A DNA stretch of 28,445 nt from an uncultured Clostridium sp. (GTDB lineage Bacteria; Bacillota; Clostridia; TANB77; CAG-508). The notes under the pieces were generated by a model. The model saw nothing but the letters and a program-made list of their open reading frames with translations. It was not told the origin of the DNA and ran no database searches. This document shows, one piece after another, positions 1 through 7,522 of this stretch. The stretch covers positions 1-28,445 of the forward strand of contig CAMMEP010000009.1 of assembly GCA_946495905.1 (NCBI GenBank), in the 5' to 3' direction. The stretch's first letter is position 1; the number at the start of each line of letters is the position of its first letter. The position numbers and the translations under genes are program-made.

Positions 1-54
1 GGCACCAGACTTTGACTCTGGCATGCGCTAGTTCGAATCTAGCCAGCCCAACCA
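1..54 (+). tRNA. tRNA-Gln(TTG), 5' part outside window
   Basis: The window opens inside a tRNA. The anticodon stem ccaga/tctgg encloses a 7-nt loop with anticodon TTG at 12-14, which reads Gln. The T stem gctag/ctagc with loop ttcgaat and an encoded CCA at 52-54 follow. The 5' acceptor strand and most of the D arm lie before base 1. A terminator follows directly, so this tRNA appears intact on its 3' side. Confidence 0.93.
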
Positions 55-60
55 ACGGAA

Positions 61-99
61 AATAGCGACTTTCATGAAATTGAAAGTTGTTATTTTTTT
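61..99 (+). terminator. terminator of the tRNA-Gln transcript
   Basis: A 14-bp stem (61-74 with 81-94, two G-U pairs) encloses the loop tgaaat and is followed by a T run. It lies 6 bp after the tRNA CCA. It marks the end of normal chromosomal sequence, because the truncated integrase begins at 106. Confidence 0.85.
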
Positions 100-105
100 A
101 TAATG

Positions 106-844
106 TCAAACAAATTCGTTAGTTTCTACAATTTTATGATTAATAGTTATAGTATTGTTAGTAAAGTCAAAAGCAGACCATTTTAAACCTAAAACTTCAC
201 TTCTTCTTAATCCATAAAAACTTGCGATTAGTATTACTAATTCTAATGGATCATTTTTAGATTTTTCAAAAAGTAATTGTAATTCTTCTAAAGTATAGTG
301 GTCGCCAATAAATTGATTTTTCTTTGGTCTTTCAATTTTATCAGCAGGATTAGTAGGAATAATATCCAGTTTCATTGCAGTATCTAAAGCTTTTCTTATA
401 TTGGCATGATAATGTAATATAGAATTTCCATTTAATCCTTTTGCATATAAAGAGTCATAGAATTTTTGTATATGAACAGGTTTTAAATCTTTCAATTTAA
501 TATTTTTTCCGTTTAAAAAACTCTGTTGTTTTGGTAACTACAGTCTTATAAGAATTATAGGTATTTTCTTCAATTCTATGCTTATATGATTCTAGCCACT
601 CATTCAGATATACTTCAAAATATTTTTCTGCCTCATCAGTTTCAAAAGTAGATTCTGTTGGTAAATAGTCTTTATAATTTTGTTTAATTTCGTCTAACTT
701 TTGATTTGCTAGTCTTTTGTTATTCCCTTTTTCTGTAATTCCTGTAGGAATCCATTTTTGTTTTCTTTTGTTGTTACTATCTCTGTAACTTAAAATAACA
801 TAGTATAAACCATGTTGTATAAATAGGTTTGCTGTTATATTCAT
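106..844 (-). pseudogene. tyrosine recombinase/integrase, frameshifted and C-terminally truncated
   Basis: This is a phage/ICE-type tyrosine integrase in two pieces. The piece at 844-497 carries an arm-DNA-binding N-terminus and the start of the SAM-like core-binding domain, behind a good AAAGGAG site. The piece at 495-106 continues the core-binding domain and enters the catalytic domain, with the box I Arg in YGLRRSEVLGLKW. The reading frames join if one base is removed from the A6 run at 515-520 (plus strand), so a homopolymer slip explains the break. After ETNEFV the frame stops. The HxxR box and the catalytic Tyr are absent and do not occur further left, since the tRNA-Gln terminator is reached. 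The protein cannot be an active recombinase. It probably formed an operon with the excisionase gene upstream. Confidence 0.9.
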
Positions 845-931
845 AAATACTCCTTTCTTTTCATAACAACTAAAATTAACCTACTTATTGATATCATAAC
901 TATAATACCATGAAAGTAAATTAAAATCTAG

Positions 932-1144
932 TTATATTTCATTTTGATTTGTTAAATAGGCGATAACATTTCTTTTTGGTATTTTATATTCTCTACCAAC
1001 TTTTAAGGCTTGAATGGTATTATTTTTTACTAATCTGTATGCAAGTGTAATACCAATACCAAGCATTTCTTTTAATTGTTTGATATCTACTAAATCTGGA
1101 TATGAAGTAAACATCATTTGATAATTTTCTTTAATAGTACCCAT
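932..1144 (-). CDS. excisionase-like DNA-binding protein (MerR-type HTH)
   Basis: A small 71-aa protein of the excisionase/HTH_17 type. The segment DIKQLKEMLGIGITLAYRLV is a winged-helix recognition motif, followed by the wing residues KVGREYKIPK that are typical of the family. The start at 1144 is chosen because AAAGGAGG lies 9 nt upstream; a longer frame begins at 1174 but would place this SD inside the coding region. It sits just upstream of the integrase on the same strand, the usual int/xis arrangement. Such proteins bend attachment-site DNA and bias recombination towards excision. With the integrase broken, it may no longer have a partner. Confidence 0.82.
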   Translation of the reverse strand: MGTIKENYQMMFTSYPDLVDIKQLKEMLGIGITLAYRLVKNNTIQALKVGREYKIPKRNVIAYLTNQNEI

Positions 1145-1177
1145 ATTGTAAGTCCTCCTTTCTCTAAAATTCACAAT

Positions 1178-1205
1178 AAAAAAGACCTATTAAGTAATCT
1201 TAATA
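1178..1205 (-). terminator. terminator/attenuator between HTH gene and xis
   Basis: A 7-bp stem (tattaag/cttaata, 1188-1194 with 1199-1205) is followed on the minus strand by TTTTTT (complement of 1178-1183). It lies about 10 bp past the HTH gene stop and before the xis start, so it probably limits read-through from the regulator gene into xis-int. Confidence 0.6.
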
Positions 1206-1214
1206 AAAGTCCTG

Positions 1215-1682
1215 TTAATAACTATAAACATATCTATTTTTATATTTTTGTGTTGGAACTTTGATATTCATATTTATTGATTTTGGAACATCAGATCCAA
1301 CTTTTAATTTTTTATCTATTACTAAAATTCCTTTGCTATTTGTATGATAAGCACTTGAGTTCCATTTTGCAAAAGCATAGTCTGACATATTATTAGTAGT
1401 ATAAGATAATTCTATTGCATCTTGTTTTTGCTGTGCTATCATTTGCTCATAACTGTTGTCATCTTTCTTTGGTCTGTCATAAGTTTTAAAATATTCTTGT
1501 AAATAAACTTTTCTATTTTCTGCATTTGTCTTTTTACGAGTTTCCTTTTCTTGTTTGTTTCTATTGTCAGCTTTTACAACTTTTGAAATATAAGGACAGC
1601 TTTTTCCAACTATTTTAGCAATTTCATTTTGTTTTAGATGTTGATTATAATATAAGTCTAAAATCTGTTCTTTAGTATTCAA
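1215..1682 (-). CDS. HTH regulator, probable element control protein
   Basis: This 155-aa protein has an N-terminal helix-turn-helix (LKQNEIAKIVGKSCPYISKV, about residues 17-36) similar to sigma-70 region 4 or resolvase-type HTHs. A Lys/Arg/Gln-rich middle follows, then a C-terminal part of unknown fold. The start is TTG at 1682: AAGGAGG lies 11 nt upstream, and the ATG that follows the SD opens a frame that stops at once. It is the first gene of the leftward transcript, whose promoter (1840-1812) overlaps a palindrome. I infer that it regulates the switch region next to it. The family is not named with certainty, and a role in plasmid-like copy or transfer control is also possible. Confidence 0.65.
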   Translation of the reverse strand: MNTKEQILDLYYNQHLKQNEIAKIVGKSCPYISKVVKADNRNKQEKETRKKTNAENRKVYLQEYFKTYDRPKKDDNSYEQMIAQQKQDAIELSYTTNNMSDYAFAKWNSSAYHTNSKGILVIDKKLKVGSDVPKSINMNIKVPTQKYKNRYVYSY

Positions 1683-1743
1683 TTATTTTTCATCCTCCTT
1701 AGGTTAATTTTTTGTTTGCAAGTTTTTAAATACAATTCGCCTA

Positions 1744-1772
1744 TTGACATTTGTTATTAATTGTTGTATGAT
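1744..1772 (+). promoter_or_regulatory. sigma-A promoter reading rightward
   Basis: TTGACA (1744-1749), 17-bp spacer, TATGAT (1767-1772). The expected start near 1779 would give a leader of about 120 nt before the DUF6076 gene. The transcript must cross the palindrome at 1793-1813 and the opposing promoter. Confidence 0.72.
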
Positions 1773-1792
1773 TATATTGTAAAAAATCTTAC

Positions 1793-1813
1793 ATAACAAT
1801 TTCATATTGTTAT
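1793..1813. promoter_or_regulatory. palindromic candidate operator
   Basis: A perfect 8-bp inverted repeat, ataacaat/attgttat, with the 5-nt spacer ttcat. It overlaps the -10 of the leftward promoter and lies just downstream of the rightward start site, so one bound dimer could affect both promoters. The natural candidate ligand is the HTH protein encoded at 1215-1682; this is inference. Confidence 0.55.
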
Positions 1814-1840
1814 TATATAATTATATTTTACATTTGTCAA
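1812..1840 (-). promoter_or_regulatory. sigma-A promoter reading leftward
   Basis: On the minus strand: TTGACA (1840-1835), 17-bp spacer, TATAAT (1817-1812), a full consensus match. Transcription starting near 1805 would run through the rightward promoter and then the HTH gene, giving a leader of about 120 nt. Confidence 0.75.
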
Positions 1841-1898
1841 TACAATTTTAAATATTTTATTGAAATTTTTTACATAAATTTAATTGGAGGAATAAAAA

Positions 1899-2999
1899 AT
1901 GAGAGAATTACCTCGCCATTTAGTATTAAAAGACTTTTATATGTGGTTTAATATTAAGGAAAAAGAAGAATATTATTCAACACCACTATACTTATATGGA
2001 GTAAAAAGAATTGAGAAGAATAAAGATGAAACTAGACAATATTTAGAGTTAGAAAAAGATATATCTAAAATAAAATTTAATAATAAGAAAGAAATTCGTA
2101 AACAACCATCTACTATATATATTCATTATGCAGAAAGTATAGGAATGATATTAATAAGACTATTAAATGCTGATTTTTCAACTTTTGAAAGTGCATATAA
2201 TACTTTTCTATATGCTTATGGTTTTGAACTTATAAGAGAAGATGAACATTATTTAGAATCAAAAGAGCCTTTATCAGATAAAGAATTTTTAAAATTACTA
2301 GAAGATATATATAATGACTATTTAGAAATACTATTAGAAATACAAGCAGAATTTAAAAGATGTGTTGATTTTGTTTATAATTTAAATGGAAACGAAGAAT
2401 TAAGAGCAAGTAATACATATTCAAAATTTGTTGCATATACAATTAAAAATGATATCTATACATATTCACAAGATATTGAAATCATTTTAGATAACTATAT
2501 AAACATACATAATCATAATAGCCAAGAAACGATGGAAAATTTAATAAAAAGAATTGATGATAGAGATCCTAATTTAGAATTGCATAATGTTTATACAAGT
2601 ACAAAATTAAGAAGTATTTGTTTTGCAGTATTAGAGCAGTTAGTAAAGCAAGAAAACTTGCCGATTAAAACTTGTCAAATTTGTGGTAGATACTTTATTC
2701 CAACTTTTAGACAAAACGAAATCTATTGTGATTTGGAAAATGTCGATGGTAGCCCAACATGTAGAGAAAAAGGAGCAAGCGAAACATATAAGAAAAATTT
2801 GGAAAATATACCTGCATTATTATTATACAGAAGAACATATCAACAAAAAGTTATGACTGTATATAGAAATAAAGAAAATAAACAGTTAAAGAAAGATTTT
2901 GATAAATGGAAAAAAGAAGCACAAGAAAAAATTAAATTGTTTAAAAAAGGTCAATTAGATGAAGATACTTTGTATAACTGGATGATGGAAAATAAATAA
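1899..2999 (+). CDS. DUF6076-like protein with C-terminal Cys4 motif
   Basis: A 366-aa protein, largely helical and charged, preceded by TTGGAGG. Residues 259-288 contain C259-x2-C262, C277 and C288, with Gly-Arg-Tyr-Phe after the first pair. This resembles zinc-ribbon/CGNR-type DNA-binding ends. A Lys-rich helical tail follows (residues 300-366). From memory it matches the DUF6076 family common on clostridial mobile elements; no function is established. It is the first gene of the rightward transcript from the switch region and lies upstream of the HEPN/MNT pair. A nucleic-acid-binding role is plausible from the Cys motif, but no catalytic motif is visible. Confidence 0.7.
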   Translation: MRELPRHLVLKDFYMWFNIKEKEEYYSTPLYLYGVKRIEKNKDETRQYLELEKDISKIKFNNKKEIRKQPSTIYIHYAESIGMILIRLLNADFSTFESAYNTFLYAYGFELIREDEHYLESKEPLSDKEFLKLLEDIYNDYLEILLEIQAEFKRCVDFVYNLNGNEELRASNTYSKFVAYTIKNDIYTYSQDIEIILDNYINIHNHNSQETMENLIKRIDDRDPNLELHNVYTSTKLRSICFAVLEQLVKQENLPIKTCQICGRYFIPTFRQNEIYCDLENVDGSPTCREKGASETYKKNLENIPALLLYRRTYQQKVMTVYRNKENKQLKKDFDKWKKEAQEKIKLFKKGQLDEDTLYNWMMENK

Positions 3000-3089
3000 A
3001 ATATGGATAAGTAAAAATATTATCAATAATATGTAGTAAAATTTTGACTTTAATGTTATAATAATATTAATTTAGAAAGGATGGTATAA

Positions 3090-3491
3090 GTGGATAATAT
3101 AAATTTAATGGAATATTGGTTAAATAGTAGTGAAGAAGATTATAATGTAATGAAATATTTATATAGTGGAAAGAAAAATAGTTATTGTTTATTTTTAGGA
3201 CATTTAGTCATAGAAAAATTATTAAAAGGATTATATGCCAAAAATAACGAAGAAAACCCATATACAATAAAATCTCATAACTTATTGGCACTTGCTGAAA
3301 AATGTAATTTAGATTTAACTGATGAGCAAGTCGAAAAGTTACAAATAATTACACAATTCAATATAAGTGCAAGATATGATGATTACAAAGAATCATTTAA
3401 TCGAAAATGCACAGATGAATATACATCTGAACAAATAAAAAATATAGAGGAGGTACGAACATGGTTGAAAAGTCTATTAACAGCGGAATAA
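3090..3491 (+). CDS. HEPN domain protein (toxin-like partner of MNT)
   Basis: A 133-aa HEPN protein starting at GTG 3090 (AAAGGA 8 nt upstream). Family features are the helix HLVIEKLLKGLYA (residues 38-50), the SHNLLALAEK segment (62-71) and NISARYDDY (91-99). In HEPN/MNT modules the HEPN partner is usually the toxin and the nucleotidyltransferase the antitoxin. The RNase motif R-x4-6-H of HepT toxins is not present: neither His38 nor His63 has an Arg at that spacing. It may therefore be a different HEPN subgroup or an inactive one. The last 31 bp overlap the MNT gene, which implies coupled translation. Confidence 0.87.
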   Translation: MDNINLMEYWLNSSEEDYNVMKYLYSGKKNSYCLFLGHLVIEKLLKGLYAKNNEENPYTIKSHNLLALAEKCNLDLTDEQVEKLQIITQFNISARYDDYKESFNRKCTDEYTSEQIKNIEEVRTWLKSLLTAE

Positions 3492-3781
3492 TGGAATCTA
3501 TACAAAAATATATAGAAAAAATCAGTCAATACTATAAAATAGAAGCAATTATATTGTTTGGTTCTTATGCAAAAGGAACAGAAAATGAAGATAGTGATAT
3601 TGATATAGCTATAATTTCAAGTGATTTTAATGATATTATTGAAGATGGAGCAAAATTAATTGGGTTGACTTGGAAAATAGATACTAGAATAGAGCCACAC
3701 CCAATAACAACAGAAGATTATGAAAAAGTTTCAAATCCTTTTGTAAAGGAAGTAATGAATACGGGAATTAAAGTAGCATGA
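3461..3781 (+). CDS. minimal nucleotidyltransferase (MNT), antitoxin-like
   Basis: A 106-aa minimal nucleotidyltransferase with the signature GS-x10-D-x-D: G34-S35, then D46 and D48, within ILFGSYAKGT and DSDIDI. In characterised MntA/HepT pairs the MNT protein transfers AMP to the HEPN toxin and neutralises it. The catalytic residues are intact here. The start at ATG 3461 follows GAGGAGGT with a 6-nt spacer. A second ATG at 3491 overlaps the HEPN stop (TAATG) but has only a weak SD. The gene is followed by a strong terminator at 3795-3830, so the DUF6076, HEPN and MNT genes form one unit. Confidence 0.9.
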   Translation: MVEKSINSGIMESIQKYIEKISQYYKIEAIILFGSYAKGTENEDSDIDIAIISSDFNDIIEDGAKLIGLTWKIDTRIEPHPITTEDYEKVSNPFVKEVMNTGIKVA

Positions 3782-3794
3782 GTAATTTATTCAC

Positions 3795-3830
3795 TTTCCT
3801 ATGAGAATCCTTCTCATAGGAAATTTTTGT
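3795..3830 (+). terminator. intrinsic terminator after HEPN/MNT
   Basis: A perfect 13-bp stem (3795-3807 with 3811-3823), a 3-nt loop tcc, then TTTTTGTT. It separates the toxin-antitoxin unit from the ABC exporter operon. Confidence 0.92.
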
Positions 3831-3867
3831 TATATTAAGCTATTTTAAGGCCAATATTGGTAATTCG

Positions 3868-3896
3868 TTGATAAATAGGAAACTTTATGATAATAT
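3868..3896 (+). promoter_or_regulatory. promoter of the ABC exporter operon
   Basis: TTGATA (3868-3873), 17-bp spacer, TAATAT (3891-3896), about 50 bp before the first ABC gene. A perfect 10-bp palindrome ccaatattgg (3851-3860) lies just upstream of the -35 and could be a regulator site. Confidence 0.55.
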
Positions 3897-3948
3897 ATGA
3901 AAAGAAATGTAAAAAAATGAGCAATAATTTTAAAGGGAGAAAATTATA

Positions 3949-5673
3949 ATGAGATGGGTACTAAAATTCATAAAAGAATATAATTTTAAATATTGGATTG
4001 CAAATATTATGATAGTATTAGGTGGGGGAATTTCAAAAGTTTTTCCAGTTATATTATTAGGAGAAATAATAGATAAAGGGATATACCAAAATAATTTTTC
4101 AAGTATTCCATATATGTTTATTACATCTATAAGTATGTATTTTATAGGAAGAATGCTAACTTATTTTGGAATATTAATAATAGATAATGTTAGATTCAAG
4201 CTAGCACATAAATTAAAAGTTGAATGTTATAAAAAATTAAATGAATTAGACCAATTATTCTATCAAGAAAATTCTCTAGGAGAGTTAAATACACGATTGA
4301 CAACTGATGTCAATATTATTCATCACAATGTGTGTTTTGTGATAAAACAATCTATGAGTATGTTAACAACTAGTATTTTAGCTATAATATATTGTTTATA
4401 TATTAATCCTATTTTAACATTAATTATTCTAATTCCAACACCTATAATTGCATTTATTTCTAGTAAGCATATTAAAAATTCTAAAAATTTATATACAGAG
4501 CAAAGAGAAAGCTTATCTGATTTAAATAGCTATATACAAGAAAATATAGAAGGAAATAGATTGGTAAAAACCTTTGGAACTGAACAAAAAGAAATAGATG
4601 AGTTTAAAACAAAAAATAGAAAAGTAAAAAATAAAAATATGAATATTCAAAATGTTAATATTGATTATAACAATAAAGTAACTTTCTTATCTTACTGTAT
4701 GCAACTCTTATTAGTTATATTTGGTGGAATATTTGTAATAGAAGGTAATACAACAATAGGAGAATTTATTATTATTAATTCTTTTATAAGCACTATAAAA
4801 AGACCTTTTATAGAATTGAGTGGATTTATAAACGAGTGGCAACAATTTAAAGTATCTGTATCTAAAGTGAGAAAACTATTAGAAACAGAACCTAAAATTA
4901 AAAACATAGGAAATCTAGAATTGGATAATTGGAATGATATTACATTTGACAATGTGTCTGCAAAATATGAAAATAAACAAGTTGTTAAAAACATTAATCT
5001 AAACTTTAAGCCAAATAAAACATATGCTTTTATTGGAGAAATTGGAAGTGGAAAATCTACTATAGGAAAATTATTATTAAGATTAGTAGAAACCTCAAAT
5101 GGTAAAATTACAATTAATGGAATTCCAATATATGATTATACTTTAGAATCTTTAAGAAAAAATATTGGTTATGTGTCTCAAACACCATTTTTATTTTCAG
5201 ATACTATTGCAAATAATGTTTCCTTTGGAAATGAGAATTTAACAAAAGAAGAAATTATAAATTATTTAGAATTAGTGAAAGCTGATTATGTGTTTAATTT
5301 GCCATATAATATTGATACAATTATTGGAGAAAATGGGGTAAGTTTATCTGGAGGAGAAAAGCAAAGACTTTCTTTGGCAAGAGCTATTGCAAAGAAACCA
5401 AGTATTTTAATTTTAGATGATATAACTTCAGCACTGGATTTTGAAACAGAATTAGATGTAACCAATAATATTAACAATATGAAATATGAATGTACCAAAA
5501 TTATTATTGCCCAAAAAATTCTTTCTGTAAAAAATGCAGATACCATTTTTGTTATGAGTAATGGAAAGATTGCAGAATGTGGTTCACATGGAGAATTATT
5601 ACAAAAAAATGGAATATATAAAGAAATTTATGATATTCAAACAAATAGTATGGAGGAATGCATATGGAAGTAA
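3949..5673 (+). CDS. ABC exporter half-transporter with degenerate ATPase site (subunit 1)
   Basis: A 574-aa type IV ABC exporter half: an N-terminal six-helix transmembrane domain (about residues 10-310) fused to an ATPase domain. Walker A is GEIGSGKST (near 363), the Q-loop YVSQTPF and the signature LSGGEKQR. The Walker B end reads ILDD instead of ILDE, and the H-loop reads IIIAQK, so His is replaced by Gln. The catalytic Glu and switch His are thus both missing, as in the degenerate half of heterodimeric exporters such as LmrCD, BmrCD or TM287/288. The next gene supplies the complementary half. It is a membrane protein that probably exports a drug, peptide or lipid; the substrate cannot be read from the sequence. 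Confidence 0.93.
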   Translation: MRWVLKFIKEYNFKYWIANIMIVLGGGISKVFPVILLGEIIDKGIYQNNFSSIPYMFITSISMYFIGRMLTYFGILIIDNVRFKLAHKLKVECYKKLNELDQLFYQENSLGELNTRLTTDVNIIHHNVCFVIKQSMSMLTTSILAIIYCLYINPILTLIILIPTPIIAFISSKHIKNSKNLYTEQRESLSDLNSYIQENIEGNRLVKTFGTEQKEIDEFKTKNRKVKNKNMNIQNVNIDYNNKVTFLSYCMQLLLVIFGGIFVIEGNTTIGEFIIINSFISTIKRPFIELSGFINEWQQFKVSVSKVRKLLETEPKIKNIGNLELDNWNDITFDNVSAKYENKQVVKNINLNFKPNKTYAFIGEIGSGKSTIGKLLLRLVETSNGKITINGIPIYDYTLESLRKNIGYVSQTPFLFSDTIANNVSFGNENLTKEEIINYLELVKADYVFNLPYNIDTIIGENGVSLSGGEKQRLSLARAIAKKPSILILDDITSALDFETELDVTNNINNMKYECTKIIIAQKILSVKNADTIFVMSNGKIAECGSHGELLQKNGIYKEIYDIQTNSMEECIWK

Positions 5674-7433
5674 ATAAATATGATCAAGATGAAAAAAACA
5701 CATCATTTAGTTTTTCTAATTATAAAAGAGGATTAGAGTATATAAAAAAGTATAAAGCTAAATTATTTATTGTATTTATTTTAAACTGTATATCAGTAAT
5801 TACTACCTTATTTATTACTAAGATGTTACAATATGTGATTGATGATGTCATTCCTAGTAGCAATTATGAAAAGCTATTTATTATGATATTAATAGCATTC
5901 TTATTAGTATTGGTATCAATTATTTTAACAAAAGCTTATTCAAAAATATTGGCACAAGTAAATCAAAATATTGTAGAAGATATAAAGAATGATTTATTTT
6001 CTCATATTCAATATTTATCGTTTAATTATTATGATACAAGGCCTCACGGAAAAATACTAGTTAGGTTAACAGAATATGCAGAAGATGTATCTACTTTAAT
6101 TACAGATAAATTAGTAACAACATTTTTAAACATATTTAATATGCTTATAATTTTAGTATTTATGTTTTTGACTAATGTTAAACTAACATTAATTGCAATA
6201 ATAGGAATTATAGTACTTAGCTTAATATTTGCAATAACTGCTAGAATAAAAAGAAATTATAAATTATTAATAAATAACAAAAATTCTAATCTTAATGCAT
6301 ATCTAGTGGAAAGTTTAAAAGGAATGCAAACAACTCAAAGTTTTAATAGAGAAGAAAAGAATCAAAAAATATTTAATAAATTAAGTAAAGACTGGAGAGA
6401 TGCTAGTTGTAAGTGTATAAAGTTTGGTAATATAGGTTGGTGTAGTGTTCAAATAATGTCCCACTTTGTATCTGCAACAATTTATTTTGTAGGAGCTTTT
6501 GTATTGTATCCAACTGTATCTGTAGGAGTTATTGTTGCTATGGGAAGTTATTCTTCTAATTTTTGGCAACCAATAGAAGATTTATTTAAAACATTAGATG
6601 AATTTATTAATTCTATTACATATCTAGAAAGAATATTTGAAACAATGGATGAAGAAATAGAAATTAAAGATGTAGAAAATGCAATTGATATCAACTTAGA
6701 AGGGTTAATAGAATTTAAGAATGTAACATTTTCTTATATAGATAATAGAAAAGTTTTAGATAATATATCTTTCAAAGTAAAACCACAAGAAAAGGTAGCT
6801 ATTGTTGGAGAAACAGGAAGTGGAAAAACTACTATTACTAATTTAATTGGTAGATTTTATGATATTGATAGTGGCAAGATTTTGATTGATGGAAAAGATA
6901 TTAAAAATTTAAAACTAAACAGCATTAGGAAACAAATTGCTATAATGCAACAAGAAAATTATTTGTTTAGTACAAGCATTATGAAGAATTTAAAATATGG
7001 TACAGATAATATAACAGATGAAGAAGTTATAGAAATATGCAAAAAATTAAATGTACATAACTGGATAATGACTCTAGAAAATGGTTATAATACGAAGTTA
7101 AGTAACAATGGAAAAAATCTATCTGATGGAGAAAGACAAGTATTATGCTATATTAGAACAATTATTAATAATCCTAAAATACTAATCTTTGATGAAGCAA
7201 CAAGTAAGATTGATATAAAAACTGAAAAGATGCTTCAAAATCTAACAAAGGAAATGATAAAAAATAAAACATTAGTTACAATTGCACATAGGTTATCTAC
7301 TATAGTAGATAGTGATAGAATACTATTTGTTAAGGATAAGAAAATAGTAGAATGTGGAACTCATAAAGAATTAATGCAATTAAGAGGTAACTATTATAAT
7401 TTATATATGAGTCAAGCAGAAACACTTAATTAA
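5664..7433 (+). CDS. ABC exporter half-transporter with catalytic Glu and His (subunit 2)
   Basis: A 589-aa partner of the preceding gene with the same exporter layout: a transmembrane domain in the first ~330 residues, then an ATPase domain. Walker A GETGSGKTT (about residue 380), Q-loop IMQQEN, Walker B IFDEATS with the catalytic Glu, and H-loop TIAHRLS are canonical. The signature is LSDGERQ instead of LSGGE. Combined with subunit 1, this predicts one consensus and one degenerate ATP site. The start at 5664 has GGAGGA 6 nt upstream; an ATG at 5658 would sit directly against the SD. The gene overlaps the end of subunit 1 by 10 bp, so the two are translationally coupled. Confidence 0.93.
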   Translation: MEVNKYDQDEKNTSFSFSNYKRGLEYIKKYKAKLFIVFILNCISVITTLFITKMLQYVIDDVIPSSNYEKLFIMILIAFLLVLVSIILTKAYSKILAQVNQNIVEDIKNDLFSHIQYLSFNYYDTRPHGKILVRLTEYAEDVSTLITDKLVTTFLNIFNMLIILVFMFLTNVKLTLIAIIGIIVLSLIFAITARIKRNYKLLINNKNSNLNAYLVESLKGMQTTQSFNREEKNQKIFNKLSKDWRDASCKCIKFGNIGWCSVQIMSHFVSATIYFVGAFVLYPTVSVGVIVAMGSYSSNFWQPIEDLFKTLDEFINSITYLERIFETMDEEIEIKDVENAIDINLEGLIEFKNVTFSYIDNRKVLDNISFKVKPQEKVAIVGETGSGKTTITNLIGRFYDIDSGKILIDGKDIKNLKLNSIRKQIAIMQQENYLFSTSIMKNLKYGTDNITDEEVIEICKKLNVHNWIMTLENGYNTKLSNNGKNLSDGERQVLCYIRTIINNPKILIFDEATSKIDIKTEKMLQNLTKEMIKNKTLVTIAHRLSTIVDSDRILFVKDKKIVECGTHKELMQLRGNYYNLYMSQAETLN

Positions 7434-7450
7434 TTAAATACATATAAATA

Positions 7451-7497
7451 TATAGGAACATCTCAAGAGTATAAAAAAATTATGAGATGTTCCTATA
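7451..7497. terminator. hairpin between convergent ABC and mob genes
   Basis: A perfect 15-bp stem (7451-7465 with 7483-7497) with a 17-nt loop, placed between the rightward ABC operon and the leftward relaxase gene. T runs are short on both sides, so it is probably a bidirectional but not ideal terminator. Confidence 0.7.
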
Positions 7498-7522
7498 AAA
7501 ATTTGGTCAATATATTAAGGGA

